A DNA stretch of 64,000 bases from Pohlia nutans (lineage: Eukaryota; Streptophyta; Bryopsida; Bryales; Mniaceae), in NCBI GenBank assembly GCA_022496805.1, contig CM040107.1, positions 12,110,501 to 12,174,500 of the forward strand, written 5' to 3'. Below the pieces are notes generated by a model that made no database searches, was not told the DNA's origin, and saw nothing but the letters and a program-made list of their open reading frames with translations. Shown here one piece after another: positions 21,487-32,956 of this stretch. Both the position numbers and the translations under genes were made by a program. Each line of letters starts with the position of its first letter. Positions within the stretch are counted from its first letter, which is position 1.

Positions 21487-22270
21487 TTCAACTCGAATCG
21501 AGTTGAATATTTTAGAGAATATTTATTCACCAGCTCTTAGTCATGTTTTCTTATGTACTTTGATTAAATCCACTCGATTCGAGTTAAACATTTATCAATT
21601 CAACTCGATTCGAGTTGAAATGCTTGTTCATTGGTACGATTGAACACAGTTGGATAGGTCTGACTACAGAAAAATTCAAATTCAAATCTACCATGTTTGA
21701 GACTTTTTAACTCGAATCGAGCTGAACCATTTGGTCCTGTTATAACTTCATGATTGTTTTAACTCGAATCGAGTAGAATGTCGTGGTTAGGTGTTCATTG
21801 CCTCGTACAATGAAACACGAATTGCGAACATTTAGTATGTAAACTAATGATTTCGTAATAGTTTCAACTCGAATCGAGTTGAATTTTCTGGTATGGGATC
21901 ATTTCCGCATCCATTTCAAATCGAATAGAGTTGAATTAGAAGGTTATGTGATCATCGCGTGATAGTTTCAACTCAAATCGAGTTGATTGGTGTGGTTAGG
22001 TGATAATTTCACCATTCGTTTCAACTCGATTCGAGTTGAATTAGTAGGTTAAGTGAGCATTTCGTAATAGTTTCAACTCGAATCGAATTGAATGTTTTGG
22101 TTGGGTTTTCATTTCCTCATTCATTTCAACTCGAATCGAGTTGAATGTGCTCAGGTCAGTTAGTTTATCGTTGTCAAGCCGTTTACGGTGTGAATAATTA
22201 CTGATATATTATAGCTGGTTATGGTAACTGCTATGTAGTAAGCTGTACATTCAGCTCGACTCGAGTTGAA
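21487..22270. repeat. Phased array of about 12 element B palindromes (52-bp period)
   Basis: Copies start at 21487, 21568, 21599, 21706, 21758, 21862, 21915, 21967, 22020, 22072, 22125 and 22250. From 21706 to 22125 the starts fit a period of 52.4 bp with one missing position, where a decayed copy can be seen near 21810. The spacers resemble each other (GGTTAGGTGATCATTTC-like), so the unit is a diverged tandem repeat with a better-kept palindrome. The array lies in the first intron, just upstream of the ParB-like exon. Confidence 0.9.
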
Positions 22271-22302
22271 ATTTAGATGTTAAATGAGAAATGAGAGCCC
22301 AC

Positions 22303-22345
22303 TTCGAGTTGAATTGACATCGAGTTGAATATTTCTCGAGTTGAA
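22303..22345. repeat. Element B half-site run (TCGAGTTGAA)
   Basis: Three right-arm half-sites at 22303, 22320 and 22336, spaced 16-17 bp, close the array on the promoter side exactly as the half-sites at 4130-4203 do in element A. Confidence 0.8.
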
Positions 22346-23556
22346 TTCACAGATTTTGGTATACGTATTTGTATCAATACAATTTTCCTAGTTTTTATGA
22401 GTGCAGGTAATCAATAATACTGATTTCCATATCCTGCAATGCTGCAACTCAACATTTCATATGCACATTGTTCAAATTGTGTGCAATTATACTTCTAGAA
22501 TGAAAACAAACTTCCCATACGTTACACAGTACGGCTATGTAGCAAACCAAACAAAACAGAAGTGATCAAACGAATGTAAAATATCATACAGCTAACTACG
22601 AAATACAAATGCTACTCACCCATTATAAGCTTCGGAGTTCTTGGTGAAGCTTCAAGACAAATTTCAATCGCGTTGCAAGATTGCAGATGTCAACAATCGT
22701 CAATCACAATCGCAGATGGCACTTTGGATTTGCAAACGCAGCCCCTTCTTCTCAACTGCCACAAAGATCAACAGAATCTTATTTGAATATGTCACTCCAT
22801 CTCAAGCAACCTATTCACATTGAACTCACATTGTATTGAACCCAAAGCAAAAAGTTTGAAGAAGAACAAGTTTATTGGATATGCACTTGGAGCTACGATA
22901 TTTACTCAAAGCTGGACAGCAATTGTCACATACATTTTAAATATAATTCAGAACATGTTATTTTTTCGTGCATAGCTGAATAGGACAGAATACCTGATAC
23001 ACTACCCCAAATAGAAACACCTTTTTAACAATCAAACGCTCCTACTGAAAGAAATCAATCATCCCTCATGCACCGACATAAGCTTCAAATTGATTGGAAG
23101 CACTATCTGGCTGGCTGGTTACACACCTGTGTGGTTTTGCTTCAAATCCCACAATTCGAGACTTTTGATCGGCCAAAAGATGGTAAAGCACGTTGGATTC
23201 AATCTTGAATTTCTGTGAACCCTAAAAAATGGAAAAGCATAATTTGTATCAGTTTTAACAATACCTAGATAACAAATGGCAAAGTTCAGAAAATGTTCAA
23301 GCAAAGTTCAGAAAAACGAAAGAAACCCATAACCAATGAAGAAGACGAATGCAAATGTTCAAAATGTTATAAATGCAGTGGACTAACCTTAAGGACAGAT
23401 ACAGAACCCTAAGCAATTGAATCCTTATCAAAAGAATGTTAAGCACACAATCCCTTGAACAAACCAATGAAGAACACAAATCCAAATGTCCAAAACGTCC
23501 GAATCAAAGCGGATGAATCAAAATGTTTTGAACCCAGTTGAATCAGACAAACTGAC
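22346..23556 (-). other. Probable first intron of element B ParB-methyltransferase gene, no gene seen
   Basis: AT-rich DNA without palindromes or convincing ORFs lies between the half-site run and the leader donor at 23556. Confidence 0.4.
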
Positions 23557-23900
23557 CTGCTTGGAGGTGGCGATGCTTGTGGGCGGCAAAGCAGAGCAGC
23601 TTCACAAGTCAGCAAAACTCTGAGGCATGGCGAAAACTCGGAGCTCCAAACCCTAAGGCGCTGCAAAGACCCTAAACACACTGCAGCAACTCGAAGCTCC
23701 AAACCCGACGCTCGAAACTCAAAACTCCAAACCCTAATGCGCCAAAAAATAGTGAGAGGGAGCAAGAAAGAGCACGGAGAAGCAGGGAGACAAAGAGGGG
23801 AGAGCGGGAGCAGCAGCGGGGAGAGCGGCAGCAACAGCAGGGAGAGCGGCAGCAGCGCGTGAGCAAGAGAAATGAAAGGCGGGAGAGAATGAGTGCCAAA
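23557..23900 (-). other. Probable non-coding leader exon of element B ParB-methyltransferase transcript
   Basis: Read on the minus strand the stretch is rich in CTGCTG and GCTCTCC, contains several telobox-like TTAGGGTTT phrases, and ends with AAGCAG before a donor GTCAGT at 23556. It matches the leaders of A and C in composition and place. The open frames through it are low-complexity. Confidence 0.45.
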
Positions 23901-23978
23901 CCCTAATGGCGCTCGACCAACCCCTCCCGAAATTTCTGCCTTGCCCGAGGGCAAAAAAACTCGCTGCCCGAGCGCATA

Positions 23979-24048
23979 TACATGCATATACATACATGCA
24001 TGTATATGCATACGTATATACATTCGTATATACATGCGTGTATGTATG
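23979..24048. repeat. TA/CATG-rich microsatellite
   Basis: Alternating CATATACATACATGCATG-type sequence. It abuts the left end of the MITE at 24051. Confidence 0.7.
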
Positions 24049-24050
24049 TA

Positions 24051-24303
24051 CTCCCTCCGTCCCAAAGTTTAGGGTCCAACTCGTTTTCATGGTATTTCTT
24101 TGAGCCTATATCGTTGATCATATTGTAAGAAACATGATTAAAAAAATGTTCCAAATTATGTCACCAGAATGATTGAAGAACATTGCATGTGTTCATTGCA
24201 ACCTAAACAATTTTAGCCACAAGGAATTATTTTTTTCACCTACTTTAAAAAGCACTTTCGAACTTGACTCTCAAACATGACAATAACTTTGGGACGGAGG
24301 GAG
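24051..24303. mobile_element. Stowaway-like MITE with TA target duplication
   Basis: The terminal inverted repeats CTCCCTCCGTCCCAAAG and CTTTGGGACGGAGGGAG face each other across 253 bp and are flanked by TA on both sides. CTCCCTCCGT is the well-known start of plant Stowaway (Tc1/mariner-type) MITEs. There is no coding capacity. Confidence 0.9.
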
Positions 24304-24519
24304 TATATAGAGGTATATGTATGTACATATGTCTGCATACATATGTATATGCATATACATACAATATGTGGAAGGCAAGGTCAGCAGAAAATACTTTTCC
24401 AGTAAACGCTGAAAGAATAAAAAAGTGGTATAAAGTATATTGTTGACATCTAAAGAAATGAAGACTAGTTAATAAAATGCGAAAAATAAACAAAACTTTG
24501 TCTGAACATAATTGGATTA

Positions 24520-24520
<1 letters not shown>
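24190..24520. repeat. Copy 1 of a segmental direct duplication
   Basis: This stretch (right half of the MITE plus about 215 bp of flank, including a GTGGAAGGCAAGG phrase) is repeated with mismatches at 24995-25038 plus 25850-26126. The second copy is split by a TTAA-flanked insertion. Confidence 0.75.

Positions 24521-24521
<1 letters not shown>

Positions 24522-24556
<35 letters not shown>
24522..24556. repeat. (GATA)n microsatellite
   Basis: About nine GATA units. Confidence 0.9.
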
Positions 24557-25042
24557 AACACCGACCCTAAAGAAAAGGCCGGCGTGAATAGAGTGTCCGT
24601 TTGTAATGTCAATGACTTGATGCCCACAAGACAAAGGGACAGTGGAACAATACTACTGTCCTATTGGATTAAAACTTAGTTATTAGAGAACGCGCCTAAC
24701 TATATAAAAAAACAGAAGAAATTTGTAGCCGGTACAGTTTTAATTCTAGCCTTTTTATAGCCGATTTTTAAATAATTACTTTTAAAAGTGCGGACATCCA
24801 CGGTTTGAACTTCTGTTCATTATTCGACATGAAAGTGCCGCCCTCCACAAAAATTGTCAACAAAATTGGATTACAGTATATTAACATTAAATGGGTAGAT
24901 TTAAAAATTATCTAGCAATCGATTAACGTCAAATGATTGTTATTCTTAGTTCAAGAAATAAGATCCAAAACACAATTTCAAAAAGCGCAATTGCAATCGA
25001 AATAATTTTAGCCAGAAGGAATTAATCTTGTTGCCTACTTAA

Positions 25043-25845
25043 CCCTTTAGTGACCAGAGCAGTTTTGGAGAAACCACACTTTTTAGGGTGATGTCTTCTT
25101 AAAACTCTTGCTGTTGCAATTAGAGATACCATTAACAATATCCAACCGTATGATTGTAAGCATAGCTTAATGAAATACGCGTCGGTTAAATCTTGATACG
25201 ATCGGACCGTTGGATTGGAAGATTATAGTATGTCTTTGAACCGTATAATGCACACTGAAAAATGAGATTTTGGTGGGTGTGCGACTTCAAGGTTAAATAG
25301 AATTCGGCTTAAATTTTCAAATAAAAAAGTGAAGAGATTCAGCAATAACTTGTGCCAACACCTCTCCATTGCAATCTTTCATGTCAAGAACGGATTCATA
25401 CATAATTATTGTGGATTTTATAAGTGAGAGTGACTTATCCATGTACAGTTTAGGACAAAGTTTATACATTCAAATAAGAAAGGAGTTGGTACATTGATTC
25501 AAATCGGACTACATACACTAATAGAGCATGAACAAGAGAACATAATCCAAAAAAAAAAAATACAACAAAACAAACTTCTAAACACATGAAATACCACATA
25601 GTACGTGTGTTGTATTTGTAACTATTTGCTACATTTTGAGGTATTTGCGGTATTTAGGTGTTTTGTACATAGGTATTTGGATAGTTAAGAAAGTCAGATT
25701 CCAAAATTTCTTTTTACATCATCTGCAGAATCAAATGTTACACATCCGAATTTCAGACACCGGACAGAGATGATTTACAGATTTTCCAGAATTTCATTTT
25801 TTAATGATCCAGTGACCACTTAGTGGTTACCTGGGCATTAAAGGG
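25043..25845. mobile_element. piggyBac-like MITE inserted in the duplicated Stowaway copy
   Basis: The ends CCCTTTAGTGACCAG and (reverse) CCCTTTAATGCCCAG form a short inverted repeat. TTAA flanks both sides (25039-25042 and 25846-25849). Outside the TTAA the older MITE copy continues (CCTACTT on the left, AAAAAGCACTTT on the right), as in the uninterrupted copy at 31028. TTAA with CCCTTT ends is typical of piggyBac-type elements. There is no coding capacity. Confidence 0.75.
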
Positions 25846-25849
25846 TTAA

Positions 25850-26126
25850 AAAAGCACTTTCAAACATGACTTTCAAACATGACAATAACTTTAGGACGGA
25901 TGGACTATATTAATAGAAGTATATGTATGTACATATGTCTACATATATATGTATATGCATATACATACATTACGTGGAAGGCAAGGTTGGCAGAAAATAC
26001 TTTTCCAGTAAATGATGAAACAATAAAAAAGTTGTATAAAGTATATTGTTGACATCTAAAGAAATGAAGTTAACAAAATGCAAAAAATAAACAAATCCTT
26101 GTTTGAACAGAATTGGATTAAAAGTT
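25850..26126. repeat. Copy 2 of the segmental direct duplication
   Basis: This is the right part of the second copy of 24190-24520, beginning directly after the TTAA of the piggyBac-like insertion and running through the decayed MITE end (GGACGGATGG near 25895) into its flank. Confidence 0.7.
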
Positions 26127-26308
26127 AAATACAATATGGATTTAATATTCTAAAATAAAAGTGAAGAGGTTCAAGCACTAACCTATATCGACAACTCTTA
26201 GTTACAATCTTTCATCATTGTCAAGAATGGACTCACTCAAAATTATTGCGATTTTTATAAGTGATAGTGACTTATCCATTAACGGTTCAGAACAAAAATA
26301 TACGTTAA

Positions 26309-26849
26309 CCCTTTAATGTCCCGATTCAACACTATTTTCAACGATTTGTTATAAAATGGTTGATGAAAAACGAAAATGGAGTTGATGTAGAAAACAATGT
26401 TGTAAATGTCAATGTGTAGATAACATCCGTACTGTTGGATTCATCATATTTATTATTAATATTTTTTAAAGTAATTTTACAAGGTTTTCTCTTGAAATTC
26501 AATTAAAAATCCAAAATTCACACAATTTTTAAAAAAAATATTGTAATGAAATTAGAATGACATGCACTACGAGATGGTATGGTTTCCATTATTTGATTCT
26601 ACTTACTATGGAAAATCATATTTAAGGTCTTTCTTTTTGAACTAAGATTGAAACTTGACACAAACCACTTTTGTAATTTTTCAAAAATTCACATTATCTT
26701 ATTTGGAAGATCCATACTGTACAAATGATATTCAACTAGCACAAAAATGAAAAATAACAAAAATGGATGAAAAACATCCGGTACCTACAGAAATCGAGCT
26801 GCTGAAATTCATCCGGCGTCTAGATTCTGGACGCCGGCGCGCTAAAGGG
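26309..26849. mobile_element. Second piggyBac-like MITE with TTAA duplication
   Basis: TTAA at 26305-26308 and 26850-26853 flanks a 541-bp segment that starts CCCTTTAATGTCCC and ends, reversed, CCCTTTAGCGCG. Only the first seven to eight bases of the ends match. Confidence 0.6.
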
Positions 26850-26853
26850 TTAA

Positions 26854-29088
26854 ATCTTACAAATGAGAAAATCGTCAAGTAGTAAATACTATGAATATAT
26901 TATCGGCATTATTAACAACCATTATTTGAAATTATGCAAGGATTTTAATGGATGATGTGTAGTGCTGAGGAAATTAAATTTTAATGATGTTGCAACATTT
27001 GATGCTTGTCATTTCACGTTTAACATTGATCATTACATATTAAACATTAATAGAACTTGACATTGCGGATGCATTTGCATAATCAATTTGTGAGTTTGAG
27101 CGATGCACCAAAGAAAAGTCATTTTAATCTTACTTTAAAAAACGACTATAAATTTTGTCACCATTGTCAAAAGAAAATATGCAATGTATATGTAAAAATA
27201 CATCTCATATTCCCAATTTGTACAACATTTGAGGAAGTAATGACGTTTTGATAATTATGACGATTGGTTGTTTCGTTCATTGAACTTTTAATGAAGTACT
27301 TGCTGAGTGCATGCAATTTAGTTGAACTAGACATAACCAGTTTTTTCACAAATACATTAATTTTGCCAGCATAATGTATATGGTGTTACATAAGTAAAGC
27401 GATTGAATTGTTGTATATTATTGCTAATCTTCAATTAAAATGTTATACAAAATGAAATTAAAGTAATTATCCTAAACAACGGTCATGACAGTCATGTGTA
27501 TAGTAGTTTTGAAATTGTAGGTCTATAAAATTGAAATTATAACTCATTTGCAATAATGTTAATCAATCATTAATTAACAATATATCATTGAAAGACATGA
27601 CAAAACATTTCCCATTGTCAAGTTTAATTTTGACCATGCCTATTTCAATACTAAACAAATACAATCGCAACTGAAGAAAATATGAACAAAGTTCATTTAC
27701 TGTCGAAGAAGATAATACATGCTATTCTTGTACAATTGAAACACTCTCAAATTTAGGGAGAGGTAGCGATTTATAGAAAGTATTGGAGAAGATGCTCTTA
27801 CCGATACAAACTGTCTTGTAGATGTGAATAACTGTAAGTTTCTTGAAAAAGCAAGGAGGTTGAGAATTTTCTGAAGTTTTATTCTCATGCGCTAATGTCT
27901 AATGTCTACATAATGTCTTATGTCTAATGTTACCAAATCTACATTAGGTATTCCCCGTTGTCCTTGGGATTTGCAGTTAGAGCTAGTGACAACTTTCAGC
28001 ATAGATACATTTGATTTTCTGGTCTGCATGCATGGATACTGTGTCTACTTGGCAAAAGTGGTTAATGGCAAGGTTATATGAATATATATTTGTAAAAGTC
28101 GTCATGTTCATGCATGATGGAACCGCTCGGCCTATGCATGCATGTACGTGAAAAGCAGTGCCATCCATATTTCCTGATGTACATACTACTATGATATATC
28201 TCCACGCATATTCAATTGAGACTGTAAACAACAAGGATTAATTGCTAGGCCAAACAGACATATAAAGACGTTATACTTTAGAATAATCCTTGCATGATTT
28301 CACTGTTATCATGCATTTAACTTAACTATTCAAAATATTTTGAACTTCTCTATTCATTGTTTCGTTCCATAGATCTAATGTCCTCGTAAGGCATACAATC
28401 CTGGCCCTAATTTCATAATTGTCTTAAATGTTTAATGTTGAAATTATTTACAACTTCAATTTTTTTACCATACTTGTCTTCATAGATTTAATTGCCCTCG
28501 CTATAACCTTTTAATTAATCGAACACATAAAATTATTGCTAGAACTATACTTTATTTTGTTTAAACGTTATAAATCATACATACTTAAGTTTTGCATAAA
28601 TGTTTAATGTTTAAATAATGTCTAATGTCTAATTATGTCTAAATAATGTTTAATGTTTAATGTCTACTATCTAATGTCTAATGTCTAATGTATGAAGTCT
28701 AAATATTTTCAATTTTTCCGAATGTCTAATGTTAGTACTGTCAGTACTTTAATGTGACTACTGTCACTATTGTAATGTCACTAATGTCATTATAGTAATG
28801 AACAGCAATTGGCCGTGCGCGATGGAAATGATTGGCTTGTGAAGGAACAATTCAATTATTGTTATGAATTAAGAGATAATGCACAACCGCTTATCGTAGT
28901 AGCCGCATTTGTGTACCTTAATGCAAATAGTGGGACATTGTCTGTTTATTAAAAGTCGCATGACTTCATTTCAATATTAATTTTTTATTTAAAATTAAAA
29001 TTAAAATTATTAATTTTACACACGAATTGCATTGTTTAGCAATTGGGAATTAAAAGAGCTGGACTACTACTGTTGGAGTAGTTACCAT
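26854..29088. other. Gene-poor AT-rich stretch with TAATGTC minisatellite
   Basis: I see no supported gene. Heptamer-based TAATGTC/TAATGTT repeats lie at about 27890-27935 and 28600-28740. Confidence 0.5.
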
Positions 29089-29110
29089 ATAAGTATCGAT
29101 GATTGATATC
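29089..29110 (+). repeat. Exact 22-bp direct repeat, copy 1
   Basis: The 22 bases starting ATAAGTATCGATGATT are found again, identical and in the same orientation, at 53781-53802. The two copies lie just outside the first (29235) and the last (about 53632) element C palindromes of the 29-54 kb block. Confidence 0.8.
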
Positions 29111-29924
29111 ATGGTATAAGAGAGAACAACAATGTAACGCCTTTTGAGAACAAATGCGAAGTTACAAAGTTTCATGCGATATTTAACTAAATATGGACTT
29201 TGGGGTCAATTCTGAACTGCACATGGTGCAAGGGATCGGGGGATCTCCCGATTTCCTACAAAAAAATAGGACTAATGACATAATAATGCTCGAGATCAAA
29301 CTGAAAAAACAGTGTATACCAAGAAATACTGTAACAAATTGACTATGTAATTGCTCTTTCTAGAATACGGGGATTCCCGGATGTCCTCTTAGCAATATTT
29401 GGACGATTCATAGTATAACATGGAGCAATGGTAATTGAAAGACATGAGGGAAACGTGTGTTCGAATTGAAGAAGTACATGCTTTACAGATAAGGAATTGT
29501 GAAATTATTCTACATAGAATTATTATACTCTAAAGTGAATTGAAACAATTTGCTAAATAAAAGTGACAAGTACCATTGCATTCTGACTAAAGGAGTTAGG
29601 AAAGCAAATTATAAACCTCACTCAGTAACAGTATTCAATTAGAAGGCTTTAAACTAAGAATTTCAATTGAATATATGACAACATCCCCGCTTGGAATAAA
29701 GGGGCAATAAATTGTACAAATTTTGAATGGTCGACATCTCCATCCATGCCATCAACGAACTATCGGGGGATCCCCCGAGAGAGCCGTCAAAAGCTATGTA
29801 GTCATTGTAATGACTGCCATGAGCGTCGATTCCATCTATACATATAGACTACAAGTGCGGCCTAGCCTAGCGCAAGAGTCGGCGACGGAATTTCCCATCC
29901 ATCTCAGATTTCAAGAGGAATTGA

Positions 29925-30551
29925 CTAACACTTTGATAGGAAAAAAAGAGGCATAATAAAAGGCAGCAACGCTGTAGAGATATTTGGAATGACAATCCGA
30001 GAATTCGGGAACTCCCCCTCCCCTTTCCAGGACCTCGAAAAATAGCAGCAGAGGTTACCATTCCGCCTATTCCTCCATTGGCAGTCATCCACCATCAATA
30101 TACGATCCGGACGACAAATTTCCCGAGTCCTGCAATCTTTCGTCAAGCGCTGAATCCGCTTCTCGCAGTAAGGGTACCAGTTTGGGTTATGGTACTTATT
30201 TCGTCCATATACAAATAATAGTTGTGAGGTAATGTCCTGTGGCAGCAAAAATTGAATAACATGCTGGAGTCGTCCAGCAGGCATCAAAGACCAGATGCCG
30301 ATATGAAAGTAGTTCAGGAGGTTCCGGAAAAAACCATGGAGTCCGGGACGTCGACGGATTCTCTTAACGTCGAACACCGCAGGGTTGATGCCCTCGTAAT
30401 CCTCGAAGCAAAGTACACCGTTGACCGAAAACACAATCACATTCTGCAAGAAGTCGATGCAAAGTGTTAACGTGATAACAATTCCGTAAAGAGTTACAAT
30501 AGCAGAAGAATATCGGGGGATCGCCCAATCCTCTAAGACCGGGCGGTTCAA
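29925..30551 (-). CDS. HAD-like protein 2, left arm (element C)
   Basis: A coding exon begins at 30443 after acceptor CTTCTTGCAG and reads NVIVFSVNGVLCFEDYEG, RRPGLHGFFRNLLNYF, IGIWSLMPAGRLQHVI, LLFVYGRNKYHNPN and RILMVDDCQW. The order (x-x-N-G-x-L, RPG-x-x-x-F, x-IWS, VDD) is that of FCP1/NIF-type HAD proteins. Motif I here is FSVNG, with no aspartate at all, so the catalytic nucleophile is missing. It may be a binding protein rather than an enzyme. The matching gene in the right arm is at 59617-60318. The donor near AATG/GTAACC suggests another exon. Confidence 0.5.
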   Translation of the reverse strand: MNRPVLEDWAIPRYSSAIVTLYGIVITLTLCIDFLQNVIVFSVNGVLCFEDYEGINPAVFDVKRIRRRPGLHGFFRNLLNYFHIGIWSLMPAGRLQHVIQFLLPQDITSQLLFVYGRNKYHNPNWYPYCEKRIQRLTKDCRTREICRPDRILMVDDCQWRNRRNGNLCCYFSRSWKGEGEFPNSRIVIPNISTALLPFIMPLFFLSKC

Positions 30552-30856
30552 TATATCCCATTGTACTAAACTTCAAAAAAAAAAGCAGAAGATATCTGCT
30601 GAGCAATTGTGATAGGAAGACGTATTCAGACGCTCCGCACCATACTACTGCTTAGCTTCATTCCTCCGTATAAAACTCTTAGATTCACTAAAATAGTGGT
30701 GATCATGCATCTGCATGCCCAATCAGACTCCCCACAATTGGTTTACGCAATTAACCTATCCAATGTAAAATACATTCTATTAAGCATTGCACAAAAATGA
30801 AAATTCGACAACATTATGCTACAGCGAGACACAAAACAACGTAACCAGTATATTTA

Positions 30857-31093
30857 CTGCCTCCGTCCCAAAGATATTGAACAACTTGTCTGCTTGGTAT
30901 TTCTTTGAGCCAATTTCATTGATATATTGATTAAAAAGGATTCAAAGTATGTCACTAGAATGATTGATGTACATTGCCTATGTTCATTGCAGCCTTAATA
31001 AAAATAGCCACAAGGAAGTATTTTTTTGACCTACTTAAAAAAACGGTTCAAACATGACTTCCAAACATGACAATAACTTTGGGACGCAGGGAG
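30857..31093. mobile_element. Stowaway-like MITE in the left arm
   Basis: The ends CTGCCTCCGTCCCAAAG and CTTTGGGACGCAGGGAG are flanked by TA. It is the same family as 24051-24303. The right arm carries the same insertion at the matching place (59031-59266), so the MITE was there before the arms were duplicated. Confidence 0.8.
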
Positions 31094-31805
31094 TACTATT
31101 TAGAATAAAACGAGATACCTATTCGCGAAAATACTTTTCCACGATGGGTACCAGGAAACTTATGGAGCGATAGCCCCATGTACCAGAGCGACCACTAAAT
31201 TCGGGAGGAGTCACCAAAGTCTAAGAAGAATCAAAAGAGTAAATGAGTAGAAGTGACGTTATCGGGGGATTGCCCCATTGACAATCCCGTCCTCTTTCAC
31301 TCAGCCTTGGAAATTATATACTCAATCGTAAACTAAGATTTGATAGTGACAAATACCAAAGCTTGTAACAAAAACTCTAAGGAGGGGCCATTAGAATTCT
31401 GAAACCTAATCACTTAATAACTACAGAGTTCTCAATGCACATAACATTCATAAAAACTAAAAGATCTCCTTAAATAGTGGTCTTCATGCATCTGCATTCT
31501 CCGTTAAACTCCCCAAAAAAAGGCTTACACATTTGTTGGACAGCATTATGATTATGATCATGGTCAACAACCTAAGAAGTGTAACTAGGAGTAAAGCTCA
31601 CACCTAGGTATGAAATTATTGTTCCAGGATAGGGACCACTTAACATATTGGGGGATCGCCCGATGTAGGGAAGCGGCGACACAATCCGGCAGGGGTCAGC
31701 GAAACCCAAGAAAATGCAGCTATGAATAAACAACAGTAAAGCCATCGGGGGATCGCTCCATCGACGTCCGTGGCCTCGCTAGCTCAGGCTTCTTAGTTCA
31801 AAGTA

Positions 31806-32009
31806 CTAAACACACGTAACAAAAACTAAAATTTTCAACAAAAACTGCCCAAGAGCCCAATTACATTTATCAATACACATCACTTTCCTACTTACTATTT
31901 TCAAAATCGTCTGAACAACCTCCCCTGACGACATCTGCTGGCCATCTGTATGTGGATTGGTCTTCAAAAACTGCACAAGAGCCCAATTACATTTATCAAA
32001 CCACATCAC
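31806..32009 (-). pseudogene. Duplicated tail segment of the HAD gene
   Basis: The frame reads KTNPHTDGQQMSSGEVVQ and repeats, at about 122 bp, the last coding stretch of the HAD gene next to it (KTNPLTDGQQIPSEEVVQ), with a second copy of the DKCNWAL phrase. It looks like tandem exon or 3'-end duplication. An acceptor-like GTGCAG precedes TTTTTGAAG. The right arm has the same duplication (58122-58325). Confidence 0.55.
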
Positions 32010-32898
32010 TTCCTACTTAGGGATTTCAAAATCTTCTGAACAACCTCCTCTGACGGGATCTGCTGGCCATCTGTAAGCGGATTGGTCTTCACATAATCTT
32101 TAACTGATAATCCTGACTCGAATAGGCCTTGTAGCCAAGGCTTCAAGACGGAGTCTAAGAACGTATCAGCTTGGTCATCCTTCCAAGTTGGAGGGTGGAT
32201 TGCACTATGCTTCACGTTCAGGACAGACTTCGTGGGAGTATCGTCCACTAATAGAATATGATCAGTAGTACTTAACGACACACGCCTTTGCAATACGGTT
32301 AGATCCTTGAGATACAGCAGATTCTTTTCACCGACCACGATTCCCGCGTCCGTGCAATCAGCTTGGGTTAGCCGAAGAAGCTCCTGTGGGTTGAAGGAGC
32401 AACCCTTGGTGGTCTCATTGACCATGTTCGTAACATTCTTCATGTTGGCGGAACTCCATATGACAATTTTCGCATTGCTATTAACGAAATTCAAGAACTC
32501 CGCACAACCAGGTCTAGGATGTATTATCCGCTTCTTACCCATTTCAAAGGGGCTTCTAGAACAGAGGACCCCATTCAAGTCAATCACAACTATGTATCGC
32601 GGTGGCGGTACCTGGATTTTTTCTTCTGGGAGCTTGGGCCCAATAACTGGTTCTGGGAGTTTCCCTGCAATAAATCAAAAAGCTTGAGACAACAACATTG
32701 GGATAGGGGAGGATGAATGAGCAAGGTAACAAAAGATGCCGAAATTATGTGCAATATCATGCAGGTATTCAACAAAAACTACGTACCCTTGGGATCATTA
32801 CACTGTTTCACCTCTTCAACAGGCCTAACTGCACTTGGTGCAGCACCTGAGATCGGGCGACCCCCCGATAGGGTGTTTACATCGAGTAAGTGCTCCCC
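32006..32898 (-). CDS. FCP1/NIF-type HAD phosphatase-like protein, left arm (element C)
   Basis: Two exons fit in phase. Exon 32898-32787 (acceptor TTCCCAG, donor GTACGT) reads GEHLLDVNTLSGGRPISG and carries an element C palindrome inside its coding sequence. Exon 32664-32006 (acceptor TTATTGCAG) reads GKLPEPVIGPKLPEE, YIVVIDLNGVLCSR (motif I as D-x-N-G), IHPRPGCAEFLNF, IVIWSS, QADCTDAGIVV, KNLLYLKDL, ILLVDDTPTKSVLN, TFLDSVLKPWLQGL and stops. It matches what I know of the plant D-x-N-G-x-L NIF/HAD family, including the CTD-G block. This is the intact copy; the right-arm copy has a stop. A captured host gene is plausible. Confidence 0.7.
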
Positions 32899-32956
32899 CT
32901 GGGAACCAATAATTGTTAATGCCAGATTCACATTTACAAGTCAGCCTTAGGAACAT

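Larger units (their letters stand above)
14640..23900. mobile_element. Element B: palindrome-tagged large element
   Basis: This block is defined by palindromes with arms TTCAACTCGA and TCGAGTTGAA around one base, from 15654 to the half-sites ending at 22345. All its genes are on the minus strand: a ParB-like/methyltransferase-like gene, a HAD phosphatase-like gene and a proline-rich gene, led by a CTG-rich leader near 23.9 kb. I see no transposase in it; the plus-strand half that A and C have is missing. The limits are approximate. Confidence 0.5.

Noticed and set aside
23439..24154. Histidine/tyrosine-rich and proline-rich ORFs near 23.5-24.1 kb
   Set aside because: They arise from CATATACATG microsatellite and CTG-rich leader sequence.
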